Shown: piece after piece, positions 1-8,252 of the stretch
How the letters are laid out: every line of letters starts with the position of its first letter
Position numbering within the stretch: the stretch's first letter is position 1
Assembly: GCA_947495795.1 (NCBI GenBank)
Contig: CANMAI010000009.1
Coordinates: 62,001 to 126,000 of the forward strand
Length of the DNA: 64,000 nucleotides
Source: an uncultured Paracoccaceae bacterium
GTDB taxonomy: Bacteria; Pseudomonadota; Alphaproteobacteria; Rhodobacterales; Rhodobacteraceae
Direction of reading: 5' to 3'
Position numbers and translations under genes: made by a program
Notes under the pieces: model-generated
Told to the model about the DNA's origin: nothing
Databases searched by the model: none
Seen by the model: only the letters and a program-made list of their open reading frames with translations

Positions 1-510
1 ATCTGCCGCCGGTTGCGCGCACAGACAGAGACGCGCGATATTCCGGTGATCATGCTGACAGCGCGCGGCGAGGAAGAGGACCGCATTCGTGGGCTGGATC
101 AGGGCGCTGATGACTATGTGACCAAGCCCTTTTCCATGAGCGAGCTGGTGGCGCGGGTGCGGGCCGTTTTGCGCCGGACACGCCCGACGATCGCGGGCGA
201 TGTTGCAACCTTTGCGGATATTACGCTGGACCGCGAAACCTGCCGGGTGCGGCGGGCGGACCGGGATATTCATCTGGGGCCAACGGAATTTCGCTTGCTG
301 GATGTGCTGATGCAGCGCCCGGGCCGGGTGTTTTCCCGTGAGCAACTGCTGGACAGGGTGTGGGGGCATGATGTGTACGTGGAGATCCGGACGGTTGACG
401 TCCATGTGGGCCGTTTGCGCAAAGCCCTGAACCGGCGCGGTGAGCAGGACCCGATCCGGACAGTGCGCTCATCGGGCTATGCTTTGGATGAAACGTATGG
501 TGGGCGGTAA
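1..510 (+). CDS. phoB: Phosphate regulon response regulator PhoB (5' truncated by window edge)
   Basis: OmpR/PhoB-family two-component response regulator; only the last 169 codons are inside the window and the frame is open to base 1. The visible part starts near the end of the receiver domain, with the conserved T (IPVIMLTARG) and K (YVTKPF) of the phospho-acceptor site. A winged-helix DNA-binding domain follows (about residues 70-165 of the fragment) with LGPTEFRLLDVL and the recognition-helix region RTVDVHVGRLRKAL. By family it binds Pho boxes and activates phosphate-starvation genes. The pst-phoU genes that normally precede it would lie upstream of the window. PhoB is the best match because of the receiver C-terminus and the DNA-binding domain wording; a close OmpR-family paralogue cannot be excluded from the partial sequence. 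A damaged second copy of its 3' end lies at 1837-2025. Confidence 0.9.
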   Translation: MCRRLRAQTETRDIPVIMLTARGEEEDRIRGLDQGADDYVTKPFSMSELVARVRAVLRRTRPTIAGDVATFADITLDRETCRVRRADRDIHLGPTEFRLLDVLMQRPGRVFSREQLLDRVWGHDVYVEIRTVDVHVGRLRKALNRRGEQDPIRTVRSSGYALDETYGGR

Positions 511-654
511 TCCGCCTATCATGCGCTATTGAACGACCACCACGATTTCGCCTCTTTTTCGCTACATCGATCTGCAAATATCGAATTTGTGTTATGGGCG
601 CCCGAGTCGGGATATGCCCTTCTGTGCAATGTCTTGAAGAATTTGGGAGCTGAC

Positions 655-1692
655 ATGTTGAAGTTTTGGAGCGTTCTGGCCGCGGGAGTTATTTCGAGTG
701 CGACCGTTTTGCCTGCCTACGCTACGGAGTGGAATGTTTCGCTCTGGGGCAGCAGACGCGCGTTTACGGAACACGTGGAAAAACTGGCGGAACTTGTCGA
801 GAAGGATTCTGGTGGCTCGTTCACCATGAATATCTCTTATGGTGGCCTGGCGCCCAACCGGGAGAACCTCGACGGCATCGCGGCCGGTTCCTTTGAAATG
901 GCGCAGTTCTGTGCGGGCTATCACCGCGACAAGAACCGCACGATCACAGTGCTGGAATTGCCGTTCCTCGGCGTGGCGACGCTGGAGGAGGAGCTGGCGC
1001 TGAGCCTTGCAATCTATGATCATCCGGCAACCAAGGGCGAGATGGCCAAGTGGAACGCCAAGCTGCTGATGCCAACCCCGCTGCCGCAATACAATCTGGT
1101 CGGGCGCGGCGCGGAACCTCAGGATCTGAACTGGTTTGATGGGATCGGCGTGCGTGCGACGGGTGGTATCGGGGCGGCCTTCGGCCTTCTCGGGGCCAAT
1201 GCGGTCTCTCTCTCCGCGACGGAGACATTCGCTTCCATGGAAAGCGGTGAGATCGACGCGGTGGCCTTTGCCCAGCACGCGCACTTCTCCTTCAAGACGA
1301 TCGATCTTGCCGAGTGGTGGACGAGCAACCTGAACCCCGGCACGGTGAATTGCCCGATCGTGGTGAACGTCGACGCCTATGAGGCACTTTCGCCCGAACA
1401 TCGCGAAATTCTGGACAATGCGCTGGAGCCTTCGCTGGAGCACTTCCTCGCCTATTATCAGGATCTTATCTACAAATGGGATGCGATCCTTGAGATCTTC
1501 AATGTGCGTAAGGTGGAAATCCCCGAAGCCGAAGTGACGGCCTTCCGCGAGCGTGTGGCGGTGCCCGTGCGCACGAAATGGATCTCCGACATGGAAGCCT
1601 CCGGCTTTCCCGGGCAGGAACTGGCCGATTTCGCGGATACGGCGCTGGAAGAGATCCGCGCAGGCAAAAGGCCTATGATTACGCTGCGGTGA
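655..1692 (+). CDS. TRAP transporter solute-binding protein (DctP family), orphan
   Basis: Periplasmic DctP/TAXI-type substrate-binding protein of 345 residues. The start at 655 is chosen because a GGGAG box sits just upstream and because it opens with a clean Sec signal peptide (about residues 1-23, ending PAYA-TEW). The mature protein shows the usual DctP features: WNVSLWGSR near the N-terminus, PNRENLDGIAAGSFEMAQF, ATGGIGAAF with the conserved Arg that usually contacts a substrate carboxylate, and the helical ALSPEHREIL region. TRAP transporters import organic acids and similar solutes with a separate DctQ/DctM membrane pair. Neither is adjacent, so the transporter must be completed from elsewhere or the protein has another role. 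A strong terminator follows at 1714-1744. The substrate cannot be told from sequence. Confidence 0.85.
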   Translation: MLKFWSVLAAGVISSATVLPAYATEWNVSLWGSRRAFTEHVEKLAELVEKDSGGSFTMNISYGGLAPNRENLDGIAAGSFEMAQFCAGYHRDKNRTITVLELPFLGVATLEEELALSLAIYDHPATKGEMAKWNAKLLMPTPLPQYNLVGRGAEPQDLNWFDGIGVRATGGIGAAFGLLGANAVSLSATETFASMESGEIDAVAFAQHAHFSFKTIDLAEWWTSNLNPGTVNCPIVVNVDAYEALSPEHREILDNALEPSLEHFLAYYQDLIYKWDAILEIFNVRKVEIPEAEVTAFRERVAVPVRTKWISDMEASGFPGQELADFADTALEEIRAGKRPMITLR

Positions 1693-1713
1693 TTTTGCAG
1701 ATGGTTTGAAATG

Positions 1714-1744
1714 AAAAGAGCGTCCCAGCCGGGGCGCTCTTTTT
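1714..1744 (+). terminator. Rho-independent terminator after the TRAP binding-protein gene
   Basis: A 9-bp perfect stem, AAAAGAGCG (1714-1722) with CGCTCTTTT (1735-1743), can be extended inside by CCC/GGG and runs into a T tract. It lies 22 bases after the stop codon at 1692, the classical layout of an intrinsic terminator for the plus-strand gene. Confidence 0.9.
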
Positions 1745-1836
1745 CTTTGGCGGGCGCCACATGTCGAATAGTTGAGTTTTCGGCCCGTCGCGGAAGACAG
1801 GATGCGTGCGGCCACTCTTCAACCGGCAGACAAACG

Positions 1837-2025
1837 ATGTAGCGCCAAGGCCGGATGTTTTGGCGCAAACAATTGCTGGGCCGTGACGTCTATACCGAGA
1901 TCCGGACGGCGGATGTGCATGTCGGCCGCCTGCGGAAGGCGCTGAACCGACGCGGCGAGCACGACCCTATTCGGACTGTGCGGTCTGCTGGATGTGCCTT
2001 GGATGAAACGTATGGGGGCGGTGAA
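1837..2025 (+). pseudogene. Decayed second copy of the phoB 3' end
   Basis: This stretch repeats the DNA-binding end of phoB. Homology starts about 1837 (ATG-TAG against ATG-CAG), so the equivalent of a phoB Gln codon is now a TAG stop at 1840-1842. It lacks four codons in frame (QLLGRDVY against QLLDRVWGHDVY), and near the 3' end one base is lost, so the phoB stop is missed. Over the 41 codons from EIRT to YGG, 18 codons are identical, 19 differ synonymously and only 4 change the residue. That pattern shows the copy evolved as a working gene, in this lineage or a donor, before it was truncated. It ends where the AT-rich gene 2027-3016 begins. It has no plausible function now. Confidence 0.85.
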
Positions 2026-2026
2026 A

Positions 2027-3016
2027 CTACAATATGCTGGATATCAGTTTGGCTAGACTATCGCTTGCAACGCTAGTGGCCGCCGCTCCAATGATGCCCA
2101 GTATGAGTTTCGCGATTGTGAGCGCAGATCGCTTCTTGGCCGCCTTGATGCATTTCTTATCTCCATTGTTTAGAGTGACGCTGCCAAGAGGTTGAATCCT
2201 GTCGATCGAGTGCTCCACTAGTTTTCCAAACGCTGAGGAGACCGCGAACACAGCAAATGACAAACCGCCTAGGGTAGTGATGAATTTCGCTAGTTCGTTT
2301 GGATTTGATACGCTGCTTGAGCCAGAAGTGAAACTCATCAGTACTGCATAGAAGAGTGCGCTGACGGCAATGAAGCAAATTACGATCTGAAGCCAGTGGC
2401 TTTTCCGCTGGATAAGCGAAACTATCTTGTACTTCGGTGTCGAATCCAAGCCATCAAACCACTCTTCGATATGTGTTTGGAAAGTTCTTGCTACTGTATA
2501 GTCGACAAATTCAATTGACATTCGGCCTGTCGACCTTGACATTAGGTTAAACAGCTGAGCGGGAAGATCTGTTTCAGAATTAGCCCTCTGAATTATTCCA
2601 ACTTGAGATGGCAAGTCAATTGAGATTTTATACTTCTGTGGCTTTTCGATTTGAGGAAGTATAATTAGAAAATCGTATTCTAGATGTACGTTTTCTGTGG
2701 GACATGTGTTGGACTCATTGTACATTTTGAATCGATCAAAACTACTGAATTTTTCGTTTTGACCGTTAATGTGATAAACGGTAACAGATGAATTCTGGAT
2801 CTTTACATTGAATTGATCTGATATTTGTGAAATTTTTAAGTCAAGTTGGCGTATGTCATCTCTGTCAACAGTATATGCCTCTGAGAAAGTTTTGCCTATT
2901 TTTTCGGTTTTTCCAGTTAGGCTATTGTAGACGTCCTGAAGAACTTGAAATGTAACTGGAGCGGTGCTTCCTATATCAACTAAATTATTATTCTCGGACG
3001 GGCTAATATCGACCAT
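2027..3016 (-). CDS. AT-rich hypothetical membrane protein
   Basis: A 329-residue protein that matches no family I recognise. About the first 200 residues look soluble and contain several beta-rich stretches. They are followed by three hydrophobic segments, roughly residues 208-230 (WLQIVICFIAVSALFYAVL), 243-263 (FITTLGGLSFAVFAVSSAFG) and 300-325 (IAKLILGIIGAAATSVAS), separated by basic or polar loops, so a C-terminal membrane anchor is likely. Base composition differs sharply from the neighbours (19 G/C of 60 in 2701-2760), which points to horizontal acquisition. Its stop codon abuts the phoB remnant and its start lies only 8 bases from the rimO stop, so an insertion between phoB and rimO is plausible. 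The length and clean open frame in AT-rich DNA support a real gene. Function unknown. Confidence 0.7.
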   Translation of the reverse strand: MVDISPSENNNLVDIGSTAPVTFQVLQDVYNSLTGKTEKIGKTFSEAYTVDRDDIRQLDLKISQISDQFNVKIQNSSVTVYHINGQNEKFSSFDRFKMYNESNTCPTENVHLEYDFLIILPQIEKPQKYKISIDLPSQVGIIQRANSETDLPAQLFNLMSRSTGRMSIEFVDYTVARTFQTHIEEWFDGLDSTPKYKIVSLIQRKSHWLQIVICFIAVSALFYAVLMSFTSGSSSVSNPNELAKFITTLGGLSFAVFAVSSAFGKLVEHSIDRIQPLGSVTLNNGDKKCIKAAKKRSALTIAKLILGIIGAAATSVASDSLAKLISSIL

Positions 3017-3023
3017 AATGTAC

Positions 3024-4391
3024 TCATTTTACTATCCCCCCCCATAAATCATAGCTTGAACTTTCCTCAACCTCAACCGGAATTCGATCGCCCGTACGCA
3101 ACTCAAGGAATCCCTCATCAATGAATAGATTCCCGTCGATCTCCGGCGCATCGGCCTTCGTCCGGCAGGTTGCACCGTCTTCCTCCACGCTGTCCACGAT
3201 CACTTCCAGTCGCCTCCCGACCTTGGCTTCCAGCTTGGCCGCCGAGATGGATTGGGCTTTGGCCATGAAGCGCTCGAAGCGGTCCTGTTTGATCTCGTCG
3301 GCCACGTGGTCGGGGAGGGCGTTGGCGCGGGCGCCTTTGACGTCCTCGTATTGGAAGGCGCCGACGCGGTCGAGTTGGGCTTCGTCGAGCCAGTCGAGGA
3401 GCGTCTGGAACTCTTCTTCCGTCTCGCCGGGATAGCCGACGATGAAGGTGGAGCGGAGGGCGATGTCGGGGCAGACGCTCCGCCAGGCCGCGATCTCATC
3501 CAGCGTGCGGGCGGCGGCTGCCGGGCGGGCCATGCGTTTGAGCGTGTCGGGATGGGCGTGCTGGAAGGGGATGTCGAGATAGGGGAGGATGAGGCCGTCT
3601 GCCATCAGCGGGATGAGGTCGCGGACATGGGGGTAGGGGTAGACGTAGTGGAGGCGGACCCACGCGCCGAGGTTGCCGAGATCGCGGGCGAGATCTGTGA
3701 TGTGCGCGCGGTGGCCACGTTCTTCCCTGTGCTTGATGTCCACTCCGTAGGCGGAGGTATCCTGGCTGATCACCAGCAACTCTTTCACGCCCGCCTCGAC
3801 CAGTTTTTCGGCCTCGCGCAGGATGGCATGAGCCGGGCGGCTTTGGAGCCTGCCGCGCATATCCGGGATGATGCAAAACTTGCACTTGTGGTTACAGCCC
3901 TCGGAGATCTTGAGGTAGCTGTAATGGCGGGGTGTGAGAGAGACGCCGGAGGCTGGCAGGAGATCGATGAACGGGTCTGGTGCTGGCGGAACGGCGGTGT
4001 GGACCGCATCGAGCACCTGTTCGTACTGGTGGGGGCCGGTGACGGCGAGGACGGATGGATGCGCGCCGGTGATGTAATCGGGCTCCGCCCCGAGGCAACC
4101 GGTGACGATGACGCGGCCGTTTTCATTCAGCGCCTCGCCGATGGCCTCCAGGCTTTCGGCCTTTGCGGAATCGAGAAAGCCGCAGGTGTTCACGATAACG
4201 GCTTCGGCCCCCGCATAATCGGGGCTGATCGCGTAACCCTCGGCGCGGAGGCGGGTGAGGATACGCTCGCTATCAACCAGCGCTTTCGGGCAGCCGAGGG
4301 AGACCATGCCGATGGTTGGCTGGCCGGGGCGGGCGGTCTGCGGTACGCGGGCGGCGGCGAGATCGGGGCGGAGATCGGGTGGGTTGTTCAT
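3024..4391 (-). CDS. rimO: Ribosomal protein uS12 methylthiotransferase RimO
   Basis: Radical-SAM methylthiotransferase, 455 residues, that adds a methylthio group to the conserved Asp of ribosomal protein uS12. The N-terminal MTTase domain carries C34 (VSLGC), C70 (VNTC) and C99 (TGCL), ligands of the auxiliary 4Fe-4S cluster. The radical-SAM motif is C166-x3-C170-x2-C173. A TRAM-like domain closes the protein (about residues 390-455). The start at 4391 is chosen because related RimO proteins begin with a similar N-P-P-D-L-R-P-D stretch; no good Shine-Dalgarno is visible, and an in-frame start 14 codons upstream is possible. MiaB is the main alternative, but the wording of the motifs fits RimO. 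It is transcribed alone on the minus strand. Confidence 0.95.
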   Translation of the reverse strand: MNNPPDLRPDLAAARVPQTARPGQPTIGMVSLGCPKALVDSERILTRLRAEGYAISPDYAGAEAVIVNTCGFLDSAKAESLEAIGEALNENGRVIVTGCLGAEPDYITGAHPSVLAVTGPHQYEQVLDAVHTAVPPAPDPFIDLLPASGVSLTPRHYSYLKISEGCNHKCKFCIIPDMRGRLQSRPAHAILREAEKLVEAGVKELLVISQDTSAYGVDIKHREERGHRAHITDLARDLGNLGAWVRLHYVYPYPHVRDLIPLMADGLILPYLDIPFQHAHPDTLKRMARPAAAARTLDEIAAWRSVCPDIALRSTFIVGYPGETEEEFQTLLDWLDEAQLDRVGAFQYEDVKGARANALPDHVADEIKQDRFERFMAKAQSISAAKLEAKVGRRLEVIVDSVEEDGATCRTKADAPEIDGNLFIDEGFLELRTGDRIPVEVEESSSYDLWGGIVK

Positions 4392-4629
4392 GCGCGCGGT
4401 GTGACAGGGCAAAGGGATCTTTTCAAGCCACACTCCTTAACCCTATGTTAACCCCAATGACTGACATTCAAGATAGACGAGATAGTACGAAAATGGGACC
4501 GCATCTTTACCTTGTCCCATTCAGAACACAGTTCCGCCTCAAAGTTGGGCGTAATTGGCGATGTCTTAACGATACCATGCTTAGTGAGTGTTTGTGTGTG
4601 CCGTTCCCCCCCCGCGGCAATAAGCTATC

Positions 4630-6255
4630 ATGAGCTGGTGTATGAAATCTTCCCCCCCCGTGATCACAGCAGGCCTTTGTGCCTCGCTGTGGGCATCGCT
4701 TCTGCCTGCCAACGCTGCTGACGTGATTCTGACAACGCATGATGGCCTTTCAACGCTGAAGGGCGAGCTTCTCTCTACCGAGGGCGGTGTGTTTTCGGTG
4801 CAGACAGGGGCCGGTGTGGTGAGCGTGCTGGCCGATTCGGTGAACTGCACGGGAGCAGGTTGCCCGCCCGCTTTGGACGAGGCTCCGGCACCTTCGGCTG
4901 AGCCGGACGCAGCTGATATCGCCACCGTCGCCATGTCCGGAGCCGATATTATCGTGGAGCGATTGCTACCCGATGTGCTGGATTACTACAGCCGAAACCT
5001 CGCCGCCGAATTGACGCGCGGCGGCAGTGACAATGACGGTTGGCGCTACACGTTGCGCCCGACTGAGGGCGAACCGACGGAGATTTTCGCGCTTTCAGAC
5101 GGCTCTGAGCGGGGAATTGCCGATCTGATTGCGGGCCGGACGGACCTTGCGCTTGTGTCTCGCCCGATGACGGAGGGCGAGGCGCAGCAGCTTGTGCCGG
5201 AGGGGCTGAAGGCGCTGCGGGCAGCCGGGCTGGAAAGTGTGCTGGCAACCGATGGGCTGGTGGTCGTGGCAGATCCATCCGTCGGCGTTACAGAAATCGA
5301 GCTTGAGGATGTTGCGCGCGTCTTCGCCGGGGATATCCGCAACTGGCGCGATTTGGGCGGGCCGGACGTGCCTATCACCCCTTTCGCGCGGGAGGCAGGA
5401 TCCGGCACACGAGATGCCTTCAACGATCTGATCATGCGCCCCTATGGCCGCGAAATCTCGGAGCGGGTGATCGGGGTGGACAATGACAAGGGTATCGCAG
5501 ACGCGATTATTGCGTTTCCCGGCAGTATCGGGGTGACGAGCTATTACAATTCTGCGGGTGCGCGCACCTTGGCGCTGCGCGAACCTTGCGGGCTGGTGGC
5601 GGAGCCGGACCCTTTTGCCATGCAAACGGGGCGCTACCCGCTGACGCGATACCTTTATGCTTACCGCGCGCCGGGCAGAGCTTCGGATTTTGCGGATAGG
5701 CTGGTGGAGTACATGCGCTCTCAGGCAGGGCAGGAGGCGCTGGATGAGATGGGCTATATCGGGCAGCGTATCACGAGCGAGGGGCTTGAGCAGCACCGCG
5801 CGCGCCTGGCCCTTGCGATGAACGCACGGCAGAGCGACGCGCTTCTGGCCCCTTTGCGCGACATGGTGGAAACGCTGATTACCGCAGAGCGGCTTTCGCC
5901 CACCGTACGCCCTGATGGGCCGCGCGGGGCGGATGTGCTGGCAGATGAGCATGTTGCCCGGCTGGCGCGGGAAATTGCTGCTGGTTCCTATGACGGGCGA
6001 GAGATCCTGTTTGTCGGCTTCACCGACGACGCGGCAGAAGAGCCGCTTGCTGCGATTTCAGAAAGCAGGATTGCGGCGGAGAGGGTAATGGCGGCCGTTG
6101 CCAAGGCTGCAGATGTGGCCGAAAACAGAAATGTCGCGTTGAAGGCTTTTGGGTACGGAACGCTTTCTCCATTGGCCTGCAGCGGTACACCCATCGGCAG
6201 TGATATCAACCGACGTGTGGAAGTATGGTCTCGCGCATTGCGGGTTGCGGAGTGA
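4630..6255 (+). CDS. PstS-like phosphate-binding domain fused to an OmpA domain
   Basis: An exported protein of 541 residues with three parts. The signal peptide ends at about residue 30 (PANA-ADV). A small domain follows (about 30-80) with two cysteines (VNCTGAGCP). Next is a PstS/SBP-like domain (about 100-380), containing DLALVSRPMTEGE, the IRNWRDLGGPDVPI region and the AGSGTRDAF loop that in PstS proteins contacts phosphate. The C-terminal OmpA peptidoglycan-binding domain (about 400-541) shows ILFVGFTDD, SESRIAAERVMAAV and GYGTLSPLACSG. The architecture would hold a phosphate-binding-like module on the cell wall rather than serve a free ABC importer; no PstCAB genes are adjacent. A start at 4642 is also possible, because a run of eight C follows the first start. 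Regulatory role or ligand is inference only. Confidence 0.8.
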   Translation: MSWCMKSSPPVITAGLCASLWASLLPANAADVILTTHDGLSTLKGELLSTEGGVFSVQTGAGVVSVLADSVNCTGAGCPPALDEAPAPSAEPDAADIATVAMSGADIIVERLLPDVLDYYSRNLAAELTRGGSDNDGWRYTLRPTEGEPTEIFALSDGSERGIADLIAGRTDLALVSRPMTEGEAQQLVPEGLKALRAAGLESVLATDGLVVVADPSVGVTEIELEDVARVFAGDIRNWRDLGGPDVPITPFAREAGSGTRDAFNDLIMRPYGREISERVIGVDNDKGIADAIIAFPGSIGVTSYYNSAGARTLALREPCGLVAEPDPFAMQTGRYPLTRYLYAYRAPGRASDFADRLVEYMRSQAGQEALDEMGYIGQRITSEGLEQHRARLALAMNARQSDALLAPLRDMVETLITAERLSPTVRPDGPRGADVLADEHVARLAREIAAGSYDGREILFVGFTDDAAEEPLAAISESRIAAERVMAAVAKAADVAENRNVALKAFGYGTLSPLACSGTPIGSDINRRVEVWSRALRVAE

Positions 6256-6363
6256 TCTAAAGCGCTTGGCTTTTCACCTGAAACAGCCCTTATCACCTAA
6301 CGCGTTGAAAGCTTTGATTTCAGGCGGCGATAGATGATTCAAGTTTAAGGCGAGAGGCTATAG

Positions 6364-6386
6364 GTGTTTCCAGAAACACTTTAATT
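6364..6386 (+). terminator. Possible terminator between convergent genes
   Basis: A small perfect hairpin, GTGTTTC (6364-6370) and GAAACAC (6373-6379), is followed by TTTAATT. It lies between the convergent PstS-OmpA gene and the DmdA-like gene. The loop is very short and the T run is interrupted, so this is a weak candidate. Confidence 0.35.
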
Positions 6387-6421
6387 GCCGAAACCTGTTA
6401 CGCCTTTGGCGAAGATAAAGC

Positions 6422-7555
6422 TCAGTTTGGTTTCGAAGCACTATCGGCCAGAAAGTGCTTCTCCTGCACCGTCGCTTCGCGTACGCCATCGTTGGTGTGA
6501 ACCTGAAGCACGGTGTCTGGATCCCAGTGTGAAAGCCGGATCATGCCGAGGGCGACATTGGTGCCAAAATCTGGAGACCAAGCAGCCGAGGTGATCTGGC
6601 CCACCTTCTTCTCGCCCGCCATCACCGGCCAGGTGCCGGAGCAGGGTGCCACCGGTGCATCGCCGATCGCGAGAGAGCGGATCTGGCGGATGGGCCCTTC
6701 CTGCGCCACACGCAAAAGTGCATCCCGCCCACAGCAGCCGATGGCCGTAACGGTATCGCAGAAATTGCCGAGCCCGCATTCATGGGGCGTATTTTCCCGC
6801 GTCATGTCATTGCCGTAGGAAAGAAGGCCGCCCTCTATCCGCTCGATGAGGTTCGGGCATCCCGCATGCACATCGAGATCGCGGCCCGCCTCGAAAAGCG
6901 CATCCCAGAGTGCGGGGCCGAGTGCGGTTGAGGTGCAATAGATCTCGAACCCGCCTTGCCGGGAATAGCCGGAACGGGCGAGGATCATTGTCTGGCCCTG
7001 AAACGTCACCTCGCGGAAGCGGAAGAAGCGGATATCCTTGATGTCTTCCCCGAAAACACGCGCCACCAGTTCCTCTGCCTTCGGGCCCTGCACGGCAAGG
7101 GGAGATACATCCGGTTCCGTCACATCCACCTCCAGCGCACGGCCATAGGCGAGGCCCTTGATCCAGAAGAGGAGATCGCTGTCGGCGATGGAAATCCAGT
7201 AGCGATCCTCGGCGAGCTTCAGGGTAACGGGGTCATTCAGCATGCCGCCCGTCTCGTCCACCATCGGGGTGTAAAAGCAGCGCCCGATCGTGAGACTGCG
7301 CAAATCACGCGGGGTGAGCATTTGAACAAGGCGGGCGGCATCCGGGCCCCGCACCTCCACCTGCCGCTCAACCGCCACATCCCACACTTGTACCGCCGTT
7401 TTCAGATGGCGGTAATCCTCCTCAACGGAGCGGAAAACGGTGGGCAGAAGCATATGGTTGTAAACGGTGTAGGCCTTCACGCCCGCCGCTTCCACACGAT
7501 CTGTGAAAGGAGTGCTGCGCAGCCGGCGGGAGATGGACAAAGCGGGTTGCGGCAT
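6422..7555 (-). CDS. DmdA-type DMSP demethylase or close GcvT-family paralogue
   Basis: A 377-residue tetrahydrofolate-dependent aminomethyl/methyltransferase-fold protein (GcvT_N about 40-250, GcvT_C about 280-370). The N-terminal wording SRRLRSTPF, GVKAYTVYNHMLLPT, VQVWDVAVERQVEV and the middle SGYSRQGGFEIY and SYGNDMTRENTP closely resemble dimethylsulfoniopropionate demethylases of marine bacteria, as I remember them. DmdA moves a methyl group from DMSP to THF, giving methylmercaptopropionate. The start at 7555 is fixed by GGAGGAG 6 bases upstream. It lies beside an Lrp regulator and hpd, not beside other DMSP genes, so the substrate remains open: DMSP demethylase, or a related paralogue acting on another methylated compound. 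Confidence 0.75.
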   Translation of the reverse strand: MPQPALSISRRLRSTPFTDRVEAAGVKAYTVYNHMLLPTVFRSVEEDYRHLKTAVQVWDVAVERQVEVRGPDAARLVQMLTPRDLRSLTIGRCFYTPMVDETGGMLNDPVTLKLAEDRYWISIADSDLLFWIKGLAYGRALEVDVTEPDVSPLAVQGPKAEELVARVFGEDIKDIRFFRFREVTFQGQTMILARSGYSRQGGFEIYCTSTALGPALWDALFEAGRDLDVHAGCPNLIERIEGGLLSYGNDMTRENTPHECGLGNFCDTVTAIGCCGRDALLRVAQEGPIRQIRSLAIGDAPVAPCSGTWPVMAGEKKVGQITSAAWSPDFGTNVALGMIRLSHWDPDTVLQVHTNDGVREATVQEKHFLADSASKPN

Positions 7556-7639
7556 GAGAACTCTCCTCCAATTTCTCGGAGGCGTAAAATGTATGACATT
7601 TAGCGTCTGTCCCTTCCGCGACACGGCGGAATGTCGTTT

Positions 7640-8122
7640 TCAGGAAGAGATGACAGGCAGGGGCGCATCGGGCTTTACCCGTTCCATTACAATCTGGGAA
7701 TGCACGCGGCTGACGGCCGGGTGCGGCAGCAGGACATTTTGGACGACCGTGTTGAGCGCTGCCAGATCGTGGGTGTAGATCCGCAGGAGGTAATCCGCCT
7801 CGCCTGTCAGCGTCCATGCCCCCACGATCTCGGGGCGGTTGAGTGTGAGGCGAACGAAATCCGCAGCGTTTTCAGCCGTATGTGTGGCCATGACGATCTG
7901 AATGAACGCCTGTACACCGAGGCCCAGCGTTTCCGGGCTAAGCGCGGCGCGATAGGTGGTGATCACCCCCTCCGCCTCCAGCCGCTGGCGGCGACGGCCG
8001 ATCTGGGAGGGGGAAAGGTGCAGCCTGTCGGCCAGTTCCTGGGCGGTGAGCCGGGCATCCTGCTGGAGGAGGCGCAGGAGGGCCGCGTCAATGGAATCAA
8101 GCGTGATAATTGCATCTGCCAT
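7640..8122 (-). CDS. Lrp/AsnC family transcriptional regulator
   Basis: A 160-residue feast/famine regulator. The N-terminal helix-turn-helix covers about residues 8-60 (LTAQELADRLHLSPSQIGRRRQRLEAEGVI), and the C-terminal RAM/AsnC ligand-binding domain about 70-150 (AFIQIVMATH, GEADYLLRIYT). It is divergent from hpd, separated by 130 bases that contain a perfect GTGAAT-GCA-ATTCAC palindrome, and precedes the DmdA-like gene in the same direction. By position it most likely controls hpd in response to an aromatic or other amino acid; that is inference. Confidence 0.92.
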   Translation of the reverse strand: MADAIITLDSIDAALLRLLQQDARLTAQELADRLHLSPSQIGRRRQRLEAEGVITTYRAALSPETLGLGVQAFIQIVMATHTAENAADFVRLTLNRPEIVGAWTLTGEADYLLRIYTHDLAALNTVVQNVLLPHPAVSRVHSQIVMERVKPDAPLPVISS

Positions 8123-8174
8123 GATTTTTCCGCATCATTCGGTGAATACATGCGTACTATTTTCGGAATTTGTG

Positions 8175-8189
8175 GTGAATGCAATTCAC
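8175..8189. promoter_or_regulatory. Candidate Lrp-type operator between the regulator and hpd
   Basis: A perfect inverted repeat, GTGAAT, GCA, ATTCAC, lies in the divergent region between the Lrp regulator and hpd. A further GGTGAATACATG sits at about 8141-8152. The 15-bp size with an A/T-containing core fits an AsnC/Lrp site. The assignment rests on position and symmetry only. Confidence 0.45.
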
Positions 8190-8252
8190 TTTGCGTGAAC
8201 GCCGCGCGTTTATGCGCCTATTCTCCATGAAAGCGCAAAAAGGAGAGAACCG

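Noticed and set aside
592-1815. A 407-codon open frame opposite the TRAP binding-protein gene
   Set aside because: Antisense shadow; the DctP protein has a signal peptide, good ribosome-binding site and terminator.
3252-4451. A 399-codon open frame on the plus strand opposite rimO
   Set aside because: It is the mirror of a conserved gene with clear radical-SAM motifs; high-GC DNA often leaves antisense frames open.
4492-4521. Inverted repeat AATGGGAC/GTCCCATT upstream of the PstS-OmpA gene
   Set aside because: Arms are 8 bases with a 14-base spacer and no regulator nearby; possible operator, but not enough support.
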